Shown: piece by piece, positions 35,921-45,374 of the stretch
Position numbering within the stretch: the stretch's first letter is position 1
Layout of the letters: each line of letters starts with the position of its first letter
Source: Haematobacter genomosp. 1
GTDB taxonomy: Bacteria > Pseudomonadota > Alphaproteobacteria > Rhodobacterales > Rhodobacteraceae
Direction of reading: 5' to 3'
Assembly (NCBI RefSeq): GCF_002196855.1
Contig: NZ_NIPW01000039.1
Coordinates: 1 to 64,000 of the forward strand
DNA: 64,000 bases
Notes under the pieces: generated by a model
Told to the model about the DNA's origin: nothing
The model's input: only the letters and a program-made list of their open reading frames with translations
The model's database searches: none
Position numbers and translations under genes: made by a program

Positions 35921-38836
35921 ATAGAACAGAACCTCCTGCTCCTTCTCGTCTGCTTACCTTTTATCGGCAGTCTCGCGGTGCTCACGCTCAGTCCGCGGGC
36001 AAGGGATGCCGTGACATGGGTGTCTGCTGCGGTGAATGCGCTGGGGGTTGTGATCCTCTACGTGCTCAGACCCTATGTGCTGGACGGGGTGATTCTCAGA
36101 AACCGCATCCGCTGGCTGCCGGAGCTCGGCCTGGATTTCACGCTCCGGCTGGACGGGTTCGCCTGGTTCATGCTGCTTCTGGTGTTCGGGATCGGGCTGC
36201 TGGTCGTCATCTATGCCCGCTACTACCTGACGACCAAGGATCCGGTGCCGCGGTTCTTCAGCTATCTCCTTGCCTTCACGGGCGCGATGACGGGGATGCT
36301 GGTGTCGGGCAACCTCATCATGCTGGTGGTGTTCTGGGAGCTTACCAGCGTCTTCTCCTTCCTGCTCATCGGGTTCTGGTATCACAATGCGACGGCACGG
36401 GACGGGGCGCGGATGGCACTCATCGTCACGGGTGGTGGTGGTCTGTGCCTGCTGGTCGGGGTGCTGATCCTTGGCCATATCGTCGGCTCCTACGATCTGG
36501 ACTGGGTTCTTGCCTCCGGCGATCTGGTGCGGGCCCATCCGCTCTACCGGGTGGTGCTGATCCTTGTCCTGATCGGCGCCTTTACCAAATCGGCGCAGTT
36601 CCCGTTCCATTTCTGGCTGCCGAATGCGATGGCGGCACCCACGCCGGTGTCCTCCTACCTGCACTCCGCGACGATGGTGAAGGCGGGCGTCTTCCTGCTC
36701 ATCCGGTTCTCGCCCGTTCTGGGCGGCACGCCGGAGTGGTTCTGGATCGTCGGCGGCGTGGGCATGATCACGCTGCTGATCGGTGCGGTCACGGCGCTCT
36801 TCCGGCATGATCTGAAGGGTCTTCTGGCCTATTCCACCATCAGCCATCTCGGACTGATCACCGCGCTGGCGGGGATCGGAAGCCCGCTCGCCATTGTTGC
36901 GGCGATCTTTCACATCGGCAACCACGCGGTGTTCAAGGCATCGCTCTTCATGGCTGCGGGCATCATCGACCATGAGACGGGCACGCGCGACATGCGCCGC
37001 CTGTCGGGGCTCTACAAGCTCATGCCCATTACCGGGACGCTGGCCATCGTGGCCGCCGCGGCTATGGCGGGCGTCCCCTTGCTGAACGGCTTCCTGTCCA
37101 AGGAGATGTTCTTCGCCGAGGCTGCCGAATGGCACAACGGCTCGGTGCTGGACTATGCGATGCCCTATATCGCCACGCTCGCCGGTGCCTTTGCCGTCGC
37201 CTATTCGCTGCGGTTCATCCATGCGGTGTTCTTCGGACCCGCGCCGATCGACCTTCCGAAAGTGCCGCACGAGCCTCCCGCACTCATGCGGCGGCCGGTG
37301 GAGCTTCTGGTGCTGATCTGTGTCGTGGTCGGCATCTTCCCGGCCGCGACCATCGGCCCCTATCTCTATTCCGCCGCCGTATCGGTGCTGGGGCGCGATC
37401 TGCCCTATTACAGCCTCTCGCTGTGGCACGGTTTCAATCTGCCGCTGGTGATGAGCATTCTGGCCATCGTCGTCGGTGTCGCGATCTATGCGGTTCTCGC
37501 CCGCAGGCTGCCCGAGGGGCCGGAGGGCGCTCCCTTCTTCCATCGCCTGTCGGGAGAGGACATGTTCGACCGGGCCGTGCTCGCGCTCACCTGGAAATGG
37601 CCGCGCATCGTCATCCGCTATATCGGGACGGAACGGCTCCAGCCGCAGCTTCGCTGGCTGGTGGGGATCGCGCTGGGGCTGGTCGGGCTGACGCTCTGGC
37701 GCAGGTTCCAGTTCGCGCCGCAACTGCCGGCAGAGCCGCCGAGCCTCGCCTTCGCGATGATCTGGGTCGTGGGCGGCGCCTGCGCCATCGCTGCGGCTCA
37801 TCAGGCGAAGTATCACCGATTCGCAGCGCTTGTCCTGCTTGGCGGCGCGGGGGTGGTGACCTGCATGACCTTCGCCTGGCTCGCCGCGCCCGATCTGGCC
37901 GTGACGCAGCTGGTGGTGGAGATCGTGACAACGGTGCTCCTGCTCCTCGGTCTCCGCTGGCTGCCGAAGCGCCAGCAGGACATCCGTGTCGATGTAAGCG
38001 TGACGGACCGTGCACGCCGCTGGCGGGACTTCGCGCTGGCGGTGATCTGCGGTGCTGGTATCGCGGCCATCGCCTACACGATCATGACGGCCGGAACAGA
38101 TCGACCCATCGCCGACTGGTTCCTTGAGCACGCCTATTCCGAAGGCGGCGGCACCAATGTGGTCAACGTCATTCTCGTGGACTTCCGGGCCTTCGATACC
38201 TTCGGGGAGATCACCGTGCTGGGTGTCGTGGGGCTGACGGTCTTTGCGCTGCTCCGCCGCTTCCGTCCGTCGCAGGAAAGCGTCGAACTGCCGGAGCAGC
38301 AGCGCTTCCAGTCCCGCATCGACCGTGACAGCGAGGAGCGGGAGGAGGAGCAGACGATCCGCGACTATCTCTATGTGCCCTCCGTCATCATGCACTGGAT
38401 GTTCCCGCCGATCATCGTGCTGTCGATCTACCTGTTCCTGCGCGGGCATGACCTGCCGGGTGGCGGGTTTGCGGGCGGTGTCGTCATGGCGATCGGCTTC
38501 CTGCTCCAGTATCTGGCCGCCAATGCGCGCTGGGTGGAAGATCAGCTCACCGTGCTTCCCGTCCGCTGGATCGCGACCGGCATGCTGATCGCGGTGGCGA
38601 CGGGGGTGGGGGCCTGGCTCTTCGGCTATCCGTTCCTGACGGCGCATGCCCGCTACGTGCACGTACCCTGGATCGGCGATGTGCCGGCGGCCACGGCGCT
38701 GCTTTTCGACCTCGGCGTGTTCTCTGTCGTCGTCGGCGCGACGCTGCTGATACTCATCGCCATCGCCCACCAGTCCATCCGCTCAAGCCGCAAGCAGCGC
38801 GAGCCGGAAGACAAAGACCCGAAAGAGGCCGCCTGA
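35921..38836 (+). CDS. mrpA: Mrp-type Na+/H+ antiporter subunit A, fused to a MrpB domain
   Basis: 971 residues counted from an ATA codon at 35921, giving a complete first membrane helix (EQNLLLLLVCLPFIGSL). AAGGAG sits eight bases upstream. No ATG, GTG or TTG exists in frame between the upstream TGA (35903) and GTG 35978, which would cut that helix. Residues about 60-500 are the complex-I ND5-like core (TKSAQFPFHFWLPNAMAAPTPVSSYLH). The C-terminus from about 810 is the MrpB-like domain (RGHDLPGGGFAGGVV). First of six overlapping mrp genes that form one sodium/proton antiporter. Confidence 0.93.
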   Translation: MEQNLLLLLVCLPFIGSLAVLTLSPRARDAVTWVSAAVNALGVVILYVLRPYVLDGVILRNRIRWLPELGLDFTLRLDGFAWFMLLLVFGIGLLVVIYARYYLTTKDPVPRFFSYLLAFTGAMTGMLVSGNLIMLVVFWELTSVFSFLLIGFWYHNATARDGARMALIVTGGGGLCLLVGVLILGHIVGSYDLDWVLASGDLVRAHPLYRVVLILVLIGAFTKSAQFPFHFWLPNAMAAPTPVSSYLHSATMVKAGVFLLIRFSPVLGGTPEWFWIVGGVGMITLLIGAVTALFRHDLKGLLAYSTISHLGLITALAGIGSPLAIVAAIFHIGNHAVFKASLFMAAGIIDHETGTRDMRRLSGLYKLMPITGTLAIVAAAAMAGVPLLNGFLSKEMFFAEAAEWHNGSVLDYAMPYIATLAGAFAVAYSLRFIHAVFFGPAPIDLPKVPHEPPALMRRPVELLVLICVVVGIFPAATIGPYLYSAAVSVLGRDLPYYSLSLWHGFNLPLVMSILAIVVGVAIYAVLARRLPEGPEGAPFFHRLSGEDMFDRAVLALTWKWPRIVIRYIGTERLQPQLRWLVGIALGLVGLTLWRRFQFAPQLPAEPPSLAFAMIWVVGGACAIAAAHQAKYHRFAALVLLGGAGVVTCMTFAWLAAPDLAVTQLVVEIVTTVLLLLGLRWLPKRQQDIRVDVSVTDRARRWRDFALAVICGAGIAAIAYTIMTAGTDRPIADWFLEHAYSEGGGTNVVNVILVDFRAFDTFGEITVLGVVGLTVFALLRRFRPSQESVELPEQQRFQSRIDRDSEEREEEQTIRDYLYVPSVIMHWMFPPIIVLSIYLFLRGHDLPGGGFAGGVVMAIGFLLQYLAANARWVEDQLTVLPVRWIATGMLIAVATGVGAWLFGYPFLTAHARYVHVPWIGDVPAATALLFDLGVFSVVVGATLLILIAIAHQSIRSSRKQREPEDKDPKEAA

Positions 38837-39177
38837 TGGAAATCGTTCTCTCCCTCGCCATCGGGGTGCTCTGCGCATCGGGGATCTGGCTGATCCTGCG
38901 GCCCCGGACCTATCAGGTGATCATCGGGCTGTGCCTGCTGTCCTATGGGGTGAACCTGTTCATCTTCTCCATGGGCGGGCTGCGGCCCGGCGCCCCGGCG
39001 ATCCTGCAGAAAAGCGGCACCGTTGACCCGTCGCTCTATACCGATCCGGTTCCGCAGGCGCTGGTGCTGACGGCCATCGTCATCAGCTTCGCCACGACGG
39101 CGCTGTTCCTTGTGGTTCTCATGGCGTCCCGCGGGTTCACCGGCACGGACCATGTGGACGGGCAGGAGCGCGACTGA
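38836..39177 (+). CDS. mrpC: Mrp antiporter subunit C
   Basis: 113 residues, three membrane helices, homologous to complex I subunit NuoK (SYGVNLFIFSMG, TAIVISFATTALFLVVL). Translation starts at the ATG overlapping the mrpA stop. Part of the proton/sodium antiporter membrane arm. Confidence 0.95.
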   Translation: MEIVLSLAIGVLCASGIWLILRPRTYQVIIGLCLLSYGVNLFIFSMGGLRPGAPAILQKSGTVDPSLYTDPVPQALVLTAIVISFATTALFLVVLMASRGFTGTDHVDGQERD

Positions 39178-40865
39178 TGAACGGCACGCTTCCCGACCAC
39201 CTGATCATCGCGCCGATCCTGATTCCCTTCGTCGCGGGCGCGCTGATGCTGTTCTACGACGATCGCGCCCGCGCGGCGCGGCTCGTCATCAGCCTCATCT
39301 CCACCGTCTCGCTGCTGATCGTCGCGGGCATGCTTCTGGCGCAGAGCGAGGGCTCCAACAACACGGGCGGCAACGACGTCGGCGTCTATCTGCTCGGCAA
39401 CTGGCCGCCGCCCTTCACGATCGTTCTGGTGCTGGACCGGCTTTCGGCGCTTATGCTGCTGCTCACCGCCTGCCTCGCGCTTCCCGCCCTGCTGTTCGCC
39501 TCAGCCGGATGGGACAGGCAGGGCCAGCATTTCCACAGCCTGTTCCAGTTCCTGCTGATGGGCCTGAACGGCGCCTTCCTGACGGGCGACCTGTTCAACC
39601 TGTTCGTGTTCTTCGAGGTGCTGCTGGCGGCCTCCTACGGCCTGCTTCTGCACGGTTCGGGGCGCGCGCGGGTCCGGTCGGGGCTGCATTACATTGCGGT
39701 CAACCTTGTCGCGTCGCTGTTCTTCCTGGTGGGGGTGAGCCTGATCTACGGCGTGACCGGCACGCTCAACATGGCCGATCTGGCGCTGAAACTGTCCGTC
39801 CTTCCGGTCGAGGACCGGCCGCTCGTCCTCGCGGCGGGGGCGATCCTGGGGGTGGTCTTCGCGGTGAAGGCGGGCATGTGGCCGCTCTCCTTCTGGCTGC
39901 CGGGGGCCTATATGTCGGCGGCGGCACCGGTGGGCGCCATGTTCGCGGTGATGACCAAGGTCGGTCTTTACGTGATCCTGCGGCTGTCCACACTGCTTTT
40001 CGGGGCGGATGCGACGGTGGCCGCGGGCTTCGGCGCCTATGCCGTTCTGCTCGGGGGGCTTGCGACGATGTTCTACGGGATGATCGGCCTCATGGCGGCG
40101 CAGGGCCTGCCGCGGGTTGCGAGCTTCAGCGTGCTGATCTCGGCCGGCACGATCCTGTCGGCTGTCGGGCTTGGCGTGTTCTCCGGGCCGCAGATGTACG
40201 CCTCCGCGCTTTACTACATGATGGCCTCCACTCTCGCGGCGAGCGCGCTTTTCCTCATTTCCGAACTCATGGAACGGGAGCAGGGCGCCATCGCCACGAT
40301 TCTGGCCGTCACGGCGGATGCCTATGGTTTCGGAGATCAGGACCCGGAGGATGAGCCCGATCAGGCGGAAGGCGGGCTGTTCCTGACCGCCACTCACACC
40401 ATCCTCGCCCTTTCGTTTGCGGTGATCACACTGATCCTTGCCGGGATGCCGCCGCTCGCCGGCTTTCTGGGCAAGGTGGGGCTGATCACCGGAGCGCTGG
40501 CCGGACCGGCGTCGCAGCCGGTGCCCCCCCTTGTTTGGGCGTATATCGCGCTCCTGATCCTGTCGGGCTTCGCAACGCTCGTGGTGCTGGTCCGTATCGG
40601 CATCCACACCTTCTGGGCGCCGATGGAGGAGATCGCTCCCCGCATCCGCGTGGCGGAGCTGGTGCCCATCGTGATGCTGATCGGTTTCGCCCTGCTGCTG
40701 ACGGTGGAGGCGCGGCCTGTCATGCGGTATCTGGGCCAGACCGGGGCGATGCTGGAAAATCCCGGGATCTACATTCATGCGGTGACGGCGGAAAAGCCTT
40801 CCACGGGCATCCCGCTCTCTGAAACCGGCAATGGCCGCGCTTCCGCCGGGGGGGTGACGCAATGA
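39177..40865 (+). CDS. mrpD: Mrp antiporter subunit D
   Basis: 562 residues, about 14 helices, related to NuoM/NuoN. Conserved proton-channel stretches are present: FFEVLLAASYGLLLHG with a membrane Glu, and VKAGMWPLSFWLPGAYMSAAAP. A hydrophilic acidic insert (DQDPEDEPDQAEGG, about 385-398) is longer than in many homologues. One-base overlap with mrpC, four with mrpE. Confidence 0.96.
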   Translation: MNGTLPDHLIIAPILIPFVAGALMLFYDDRARAARLVISLISTVSLLIVAGMLLAQSEGSNNTGGNDVGVYLLGNWPPPFTIVLVLDRLSALMLLLTACLALPALLFASAGWDRQGQHFHSLFQFLLMGLNGAFLTGDLFNLFVFFEVLLAASYGLLLHGSGRARVRSGLHYIAVNLVASLFFLVGVSLIYGVTGTLNMADLALKLSVLPVEDRPLVLAAGAILGVVFAVKAGMWPLSFWLPGAYMSAAAPVGAMFAVMTKVGLYVILRLSTLLFGADATVAAGFGAYAVLLGGLATMFYGMIGLMAAQGLPRVASFSVLISAGTILSAVGLGVFSGPQMYASALYYMMASTLAASALFLISELMEREQGAIATILAVTADAYGFGDQDPEDEPDQAEGGLFLTATHTILALSFAVITLILAGMPPLAGFLGKVGLITGALAGPASQPVPPLVWAYIALLILSGFATLVVLVRIGIHTFWAPMEEIAPRIRVAELVPIVMLIGFALLLTVEARPVMRYLGQTGAMLENPGIYIHAVTAEKPSTGIPLSETGNGRASAGGVTQ

Positions 40866-41344
40866 TCCGCCGCTACATTCCCTATCCGCTGCTCGCACTG
40901 ATGCTGACGCTCATGTGGCTGATCCTCACGCGGTTCTCGCTGGGCAATCTGATCCTCGGGATGGCCGTGGCGCTGGTGGCCAGTCAGGTGATGGTGCGCC
41001 TGCAACCCTCGAAGCCCCGTATCCGGCGCTGGAGCGTGATCCCGAAGATGTTCGCCATCCTGGGCTGGGACATCATCAAGTCGAACTGGAGCGTTGCCTG
41101 GGCCATCGTGTCCAACAAGAAGCGCAACCCGCGCCTGGTGGAGATCCCGCTGGAGATGCGTGATCCGACGGCGCTGGCCCTTCTCGCCATCACCATCACC
41201 GCGACGCCCGGTACGGCCTGGGTGGAATACCGGACGCAGGATGGGCGGCTTCTTCTCCATGTCTTCGACGAGGAGGAGGAGGGATACTGGAGGCGCGTGG
41301 TAAAGAACCGCTATGAGGCGATGCTGATGGAGGTGTTCGAATGA
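40862..41344 (+). CDS. mrpE: Mrp antiporter subunit E
   Basis: 160 residues with two to three N-terminal helices (LLALMLTLMWLILTRF, GNLILGMAVALVA) and a hydrophilic C-terminal half. The ITITATPGTAWVE segment is the family hallmark. Overlaps both neighbours by four bases. Confidence 0.93.
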   Translation: MIRRYIPYPLLALMLTLMWLILTRFSLGNLILGMAVALVASQVMVRLQPSKPRIRRWSVIPKMFAILGWDIIKSNWSVAWAIVSNKKRNPRLVEIPLEMRDPTALALLAITITATPGTAWVEYRTQDGRLLLHVFDEEEEGYWRRVVKNRYEAMLMEVFE

Positions 41345-41622
41345 GCCATACGATCATGACAGCGGCCGTTCTCTATGCGCAGGTGGCCCTGGTGCTTGCC
41401 ATGTGCTTCGCCACATGGCGCATTCTGGGCGGTCCGCGGGCGCAGGACAGGATTCTCGGACTCGATACGCTCTATGTGAACGGGATGCTGTTCCTGCTGA
41501 CCGTCGGCATCCGCTCCGGCAACGTGTTCTTCTTCGAGGCGGCGCTGGTCATCGGGATGCTCGGTTTCGTGGCGACAGTGGCGCTCGCGAAGTTCCTGAT
41601 GCGCGGCGAGGTGATCGAATGA
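41341..41622 (+). CDS. mrpF: Mrp antiporter subunit F
   Basis: 93 residues, three membrane helices, with GPRAQDRILGLDTLYVNGM between helices 1 and 2, typical of MrpF/PhaF. ATGA overlaps at both ends. Confidence 0.92.
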   Translation: MSHTIMTAAVLYAQVALVLAMCFATWRILGGPRAQDRILGLDTLYVNGMLFLLTVGIRSGNVFFFEAALVIGMLGFVATVALAKFLMRGEVIE

Positions 41623-42011
41623 ACCCGGCGATCGACCTCCCGCTCTGGGCAGCCATTCCGGCCGCGGTCTTTCTGGTGATCGGCGCGACGCTGGCGCTGA
41701 TCGGCTCCTTCGGGCTGGCGCGTATTCCCACGTTCTTCGAGCGCCTCCACGCCCCGACGCTGGGGACAAGCTGGGGTGTCGCCGGCATCGCGATCTGCTC
41801 GATGATCGTCTCCACCGTGGTGACCGGCCGGCCGATCATCCACGAATTGCTGATCGCCATCTTCATCATGATCACCACGCCTGTCACGCTGATGCTGCTT
41901 GGCCGGGCCGTTCTCTACCGCCATCAGGCGGAAAAGGCGGAAGCGGAGATGAGGCGCGCGGCGCTGGAGCGGGCGGAGCGGGCGCTGGACCCAAAAGGCG
42001 CGGAAGACTGA
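41619..42011 (+). CDS. mrpG: Mrp antiporter subunit G
   Basis: 130 residues, three helices, GSFGLARIPTFFERLHAPTLG motif of MrpG/PhaG, then a charged C-terminal tail (Glu/Arg/Ala). Last gene of the operon; its stop abuts the kynU stop of the opposite strand with no spacer, so terminator sequence would lie inside kynU. Confidence 0.93.
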   Translation: MNPAIDLPLWAAIPAAVFLVIGATLALIGSFGLARIPTFFERLHAPTLGTSWGVAGIAICSMIVSTVVTGRPIIHELLIAIFIMITTPVTLMLLGRAVLYRHQAEKAEAEMRRAALERAERALDPKGAED

Positions 42012-43253
42012 CTACGTCACCTGCGCCCTGATGCGGTACTCCGGCTGGTTCCACGCCTCCGTCAGCACCACGTCCGCCAGCAGGTCCGCCGCTTTCTCCG
42101 TCTCCACCAGCGTCAGGTAAAGCGGCGTGAAGCCGAAGCGCATGATGTCCGGCGCGCGGAAGTCGCCGATCACCCCTCGCGCGATGAGAGCCTGAACGAT
42201 GGCATAGGCGTCGGGGTGGCGGAAGGAGACCTGGCTTCCCCGGCGCTCCGGCTCCCTCGGCGAGGCAAGGGGCAGGCCGGGCAGGCGCGCTGCAACCGCC
42301 GCGATGAAAGCTTCCGAGAGCCGGATCGACTCCTGCCGCAACGCGTCGAGCGAGACACCTTCCCAGATGTCCAGCGCCGCTTCCAGCGCGGTCAGAGCCA
42401 GAACGGGAGGTGTGCCGACACGCATCCGCTCTATACCGGAGGCAGGTGTCCAGTGCGGGTCGAAGGCAAAGGGCGCGGCATGCCCCATCCATCCCGCCAG
42501 TGCCGGGCGCGCCGCATCGGCATGGCGTGGGTCCACATAGATGAACGCGGGCGCGCCGGGGCCGCCATTGAGGTATTTGTAGGTGCAGCCCACGGCGAAA
42601 TCCGCCCCGGCCTCTGCCAGACGGACGGGAAGGGCACCCGCCGAATGCGCCAGATCCCAGATGGTGAGCGCGCCTGCCGCATGGGCTCTGGCCGTCAGCG
42701 CCGCCATGTCATGAAGCCGCCCGGTGCGGTAATCCACCTCCGTCAGCAGGGTCACGGCGATGCTGTCGTCTATCGCTGCCTCCACCTCCTCCGGCGCGAC
42801 GATGCGAAGCTCCAGTCCCAGATCCGGCTCCCGATCCACCCCCCGATCCACCCCGCGATCCGCCCCCCGGTCCAGCGCCGCGACAAGCTCCTGCGCCACA
42901 TAGAGGTCCGAGGGGAAGTTGCCGCTGTCGGAGAGGATGACCCGCCGCTCCGGGCGCATCTCCACGGCGGCGGAGAGGGCCTGAAACACCTTTACGGAAA
43001 GAGTGTCGCCCATCACGACGCTGCCCGGCTCCGCGCCGATCAGCGGGGCGATCCGGTCACCCACGCGGCGGGGCTGGACATACCAGCCCGCCTCGTTCCA
43101 GCCGCGGATCAGCAGGCGTCCCCACTCCTGCGTCATCATCCGCGCGACCCTCTCCGCCGCGCTGCGGGGCAGGGGGCCGAGGGAGTTGCCGTCAAGGTAG
43201 ATCACGCCCTCCGGCAGGTCGAAGGCGGCGCGGGTCTGGCTGAAATCGGTCAT
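42012..43253 (-). CDS. kynU: Kynureninase
   Basis: 413 residues; PLP enzyme splitting kynurenine to anthranilate and alanine. FDLPEGVIYLDGNSLGPLP start, DLAHSAGALPV (cofactor Asp) and CTYKYLNGGPGAPAF with the Schiff-base Lys. The second of two adjacent ATGs (43253) has better spacing to GGAGGAG. A 12-nt tandem repeat creates a short RGVD-RGVD insertion near residue 135. Divergent from the arylformamidase. Confidence 0.95.
   Translation of the reverse strand: MTDFSQTRAAFDLPEGVIYLDGNSLGPLPRSAAERVARMMTQEWGRLLIRGWNEAGWYVQPRRVGDRIAPLIGAEPGSVVMGDTLSVKVFQALSAAVEMRPERRVILSDSGNFPSDLYVAQELVAALDRGADRGVDRGVDREPDLGLELRIVAPEEVEAAIDDSIAVTLLTEVDYRTGRLHDMAALTARAHAAGALTIWDLAHSAGALPVRLAEAGADFAVGCTYKYLNGGPGAPAFIYVDPRHADAARPALAGWMGHAAPFAFDPHWTPASGIERMRVGTPPVLALTALEAALDIWEGVSLDALRQESIRLSEAFIAAVAARLPGLPLASPREPERRGSQVSFRHPDAYAIVQALIARGVIGDFRAPDIMRFGFTPLYLTLVETEKAADLLADVVLTEAWNQPEYRIRAQVT
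42821..42868 (-). repeat. 12-nt tandem repeat within kynU
   Basis: Four near-identical units of GATCCACCCCCC type on the plus strand encode the Asp-Arg-Gly-Val-like insertion in kynureninase. In frame, length-variable in principle. Confidence 0.8.
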
Positions 43254-43324
43254 CATTCTCCTCCGGTCTGTCCCGAAGGATAAGGGGATCGGCCCTTCCC
43301 TTGCAACGGGAGGCTCTGGACCCT

Positions 43325-43337
43325 TCCTGCTGCAGGA
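43325..43337. promoter_or_regulatory. Dyad in the divergent kynU/arylformamidase promoter region
   Basis: TCCTGC-T-GCAGGA, a perfect 6-bp inverted repeat in the 121-nt spacer. Possible operator; no regulator gene adjoins. Confidence 0.35.
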
Positions 43338-43374
43338 GGCAGGGTGTCGCGGCAATCGCCGGGAGGAAGCCGCC

Positions 43375-44202
43375 ATGATCCATCACCGCATCGCCGATTT
43401 CACGGATGCCTATGCCAATACGAAATACATCGCGGGCGGCGACCGTTATCCTGCGCTCTGGGCCGAGCGGGCGGCATCCTGGCGTGAAAAGGCGGGCGAG
43501 CGGTTCACCCTCCGAAAGGAGGCCTATGGCCCGCATCAGCGCAACCGCTACGACCTGTTCCTTCCGGAGGGGACGCCGCGCGGTCTGACCGTTTTCGTGC
43601 ATGGTGGCTACTGGATGAGCCTCGACCCCTCCTTCTGGTCGCATCTGGCGGAAGGAGCCGTGGCGCGGGGCTATGCGGTGGCGATGCCCGGATACGTTCT
43701 CTGCCCCGAGGTCAGCGTCTCTGCCATCTCCCGTCAGGTGGCGGAAGCGATCTCCCATGCGGCGGCGCTGGTGGAGGGACCGATCCATCTGTCGGGCCAT
43801 TCCGCAGGCGGCCATGCCGTTACCCGGCTGATGTCCGAAGGATCGCCCCTGCCGGAGGCGGTTGCCGGACGGGTCTCTTCCGTCCTGTCCATCTCAGGGC
43901 TGCATGACCTGCGACCGCTGCTTGCGACGCAGATGAATGCGACGCTGCGCCTGGATGCGGCGGAGGCGGCGGCGGAAAGTCCCGCGCTGCTCGCGCCGCG
44001 GGGGCGGTTCACCCTTGCCACATGGGTAGGAGGGGCGGAACGGTCGGAGTTTCTGCGCCAGTCCGCGCTGCTGTCGAACATATGGACGGGATTTGGCATC
44101 GGCACGGCCAATCACGTGGTCCCGGACAGGCACCATTTCAACGTGCTCGACGCGTTGGAGAAGCCGGAGAGCGCGCTGACACGCGCCCTCCTTGCCATCT
44201 GA
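43375..44202 (+). CDS. Alpha/beta hydrolase, probable N-formylkynurenine formamidase
   Basis: 275 residues. Oxyanion motif HGGYW near 76 and nucleophile GHSAGGH near 143 match the BNA7/arylformamidase type of alpha/beta hydrolase; the catalytic His is in DRHHFNVLDAL near the end. GGGAGGAAG ribosome site. Divergent pairing with kynU supports a role hydrolysing N-formylkynurenine, between tryptophan dioxygenase (not here) and kynureninase. The alternative is another esterase of this fold. Confidence 0.83.
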   Translation: MIHHRIADFTDAYANTKYIAGGDRYPALWAERAASWREKAGERFTLRKEAYGPHQRNRYDLFLPEGTPRGLTVFVHGGYWMSLDPSFWSHLAEGAVARGYAVAMPGYVLCPEVSVSAISRQVAEAISHAAALVEGPIHLSGHSAGGHAVTRLMSEGSPLPEAVAGRVSSVLSISGLHDLRPLLATQMNATLRLDAAEAAAESPALLAPRGRFTLATWVGGAERSEFLRQSALLSNIWTGFGIGTANHVVPDRHHFNVLDALEKPESALTRALLAI

Positions 44203-44204
44203 GG

Positions 44205-45308
44205 TCAGGCGACTCCGGTGGTTTCGAGGAACGGGTAGTCGGTATAGCCCTCACGACCGCCGCCGTAGAACGTCTTCTGATCGCCGACGTTCAGAGGGGC
44301 ATCGCTCTTCAACCGTTCGACCAGGTCCGGGTTCGCGATGAAGAGCTTGCCGAAGCTCACCATATCCGCGCGACCGCTGTCCACGGCGTCGATCGCCGTC
44401 TGCCGGTCATACCCGTTGTTGGCCATATAGACGCCGCTGAACCGTTCGCGCAGCGCCGTGACCTGAGCGGCGGGCGCATCGTCCCGGGCGCCGCCGGTCA
44501 TGCCTTCGACCACATGCAGGAAGGCGACGCCGTGACGGTTCAGCGCATCCACCGCCAGCCCGTAGGTGCCCGGCACATCGCTGTCGAGCGGGGCGTTGTT
44601 CGCCTTGGCCCAGGGGCTGAGCCGGACGCCGACCCGGCCCGCACCGATCTCCGCCACCACGGCCCCGACAACTTCGTCGAGGAGGCGCACACGATTCTCC
44701 GCGCTGCCGCCATAGGCGTCGGTGCGGGTATTGACGGCATCCCGGAGGAACTGGTCGATCAGGTAGCCGTTCGCGGCATGGATCTCGACCATGTCGAAGC
44801 CCGCGGCGCGGGCGTTGCGGGCGGCCTTCACGTAATCGGCCACGATGCCGGGGATTTCATCGGTCCGCAGGGGGCGGGGCGTGCTCGTCGGCACGAAGCC
44901 CTGCCCGTCAAAGGTGCGCGAGCCGGAGGGAATGTCGGAAGGTCCGACCGGATCCTGGCCGTCGGGTTGCAGGGCAGGAATGGACACGCGCCCGACATGC
45001 CAGAGCTGCGCGGCGATGTGGCCGCCCTTCGCATGGACGGCTTCGGTCACGCGCTTCCAGCCCTCCACCTGCGCGGCGCTGTAGATGCCGGGGGTGAAGG
45101 CATAGCCCTTGCCCTGCGGCGAGATCTGCGTGCCCTCGCTGATGATGAGGCCGGCGGTGGCGCGCTGGGCATAGTACTCCGCGTTCATCTCGCGTGGGAT
45201 ATCGCCTTCGGGCAGCGCGCGGTTGCGGGTGAGGGGGGCCATCGCGATGCGGTTCGGCAGGGTGATATCCCCGACCTTGATCGGGGTGAACAGCTTCGGT
45301 TCGGACAT
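44205..45308 (-). CDS. Old yellow enzyme family NADH:flavin oxidoreductase (NemA-like alkene reductase)
   Basis: 367 residues, FMN TIM barrel. IAMAPLTRNRA near the N-terminus, QLWHVGR, and substrate-binding HAANGYLIDQFLRD with the His/Asn pair, typical of the NemA/morphinone reductase group rather than the large 2,4-dienoyl-CoA reductase type. Reduces activated alkenes or nitro compounds with NAD(P)H. Its stop is 2 nt from the convergent hydrolase stop. Confidence 0.92.
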   Translation of the reverse strand: MSEPKLFTPIKVGDITLPNRIAMAPLTRNRALPEGDIPREMNAEYYAQRATAGLIISEGTQISPQGKGYAFTPGIYSAAQVEGWKRVTEAVHAKGGHIAAQLWHVGRVSIPALQPDGQDPVGPSDIPSGSRTFDGQGFVPTSTPRPLRTDEIPGIVADYVKAARNARAAGFDMVEIHAANGYLIDQFLRDAVNTRTDAYGGSAENRVRLLDEVVGAVVAEIGAGRVGVRLSPWAKANNAPLDSDVPGTYGLAVDALNRHGVAFLHVVEGMTGGARDDAPAAQVTALRERFSGVYMANNGYDRQTAIDAVDSGRADMVSFGKLFIANPDLVERLKSDAPLNVGDQKTFYGGGREGYTDYPFLETTGVA

Positions 45309-45374
45309 TGGGAGGTCTCCTTCTGCGGTTGGAGTAACGCAGAAGAGAGAGCATGGGGTTCCCCGCCGGGGAGT

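Noticed and set aside
35954-38770. A 938-residue frame antisense to mrpA
   Set aside because: His/Arg/Asp-rich composition, no domain; opposite to a clear antiporter gene.
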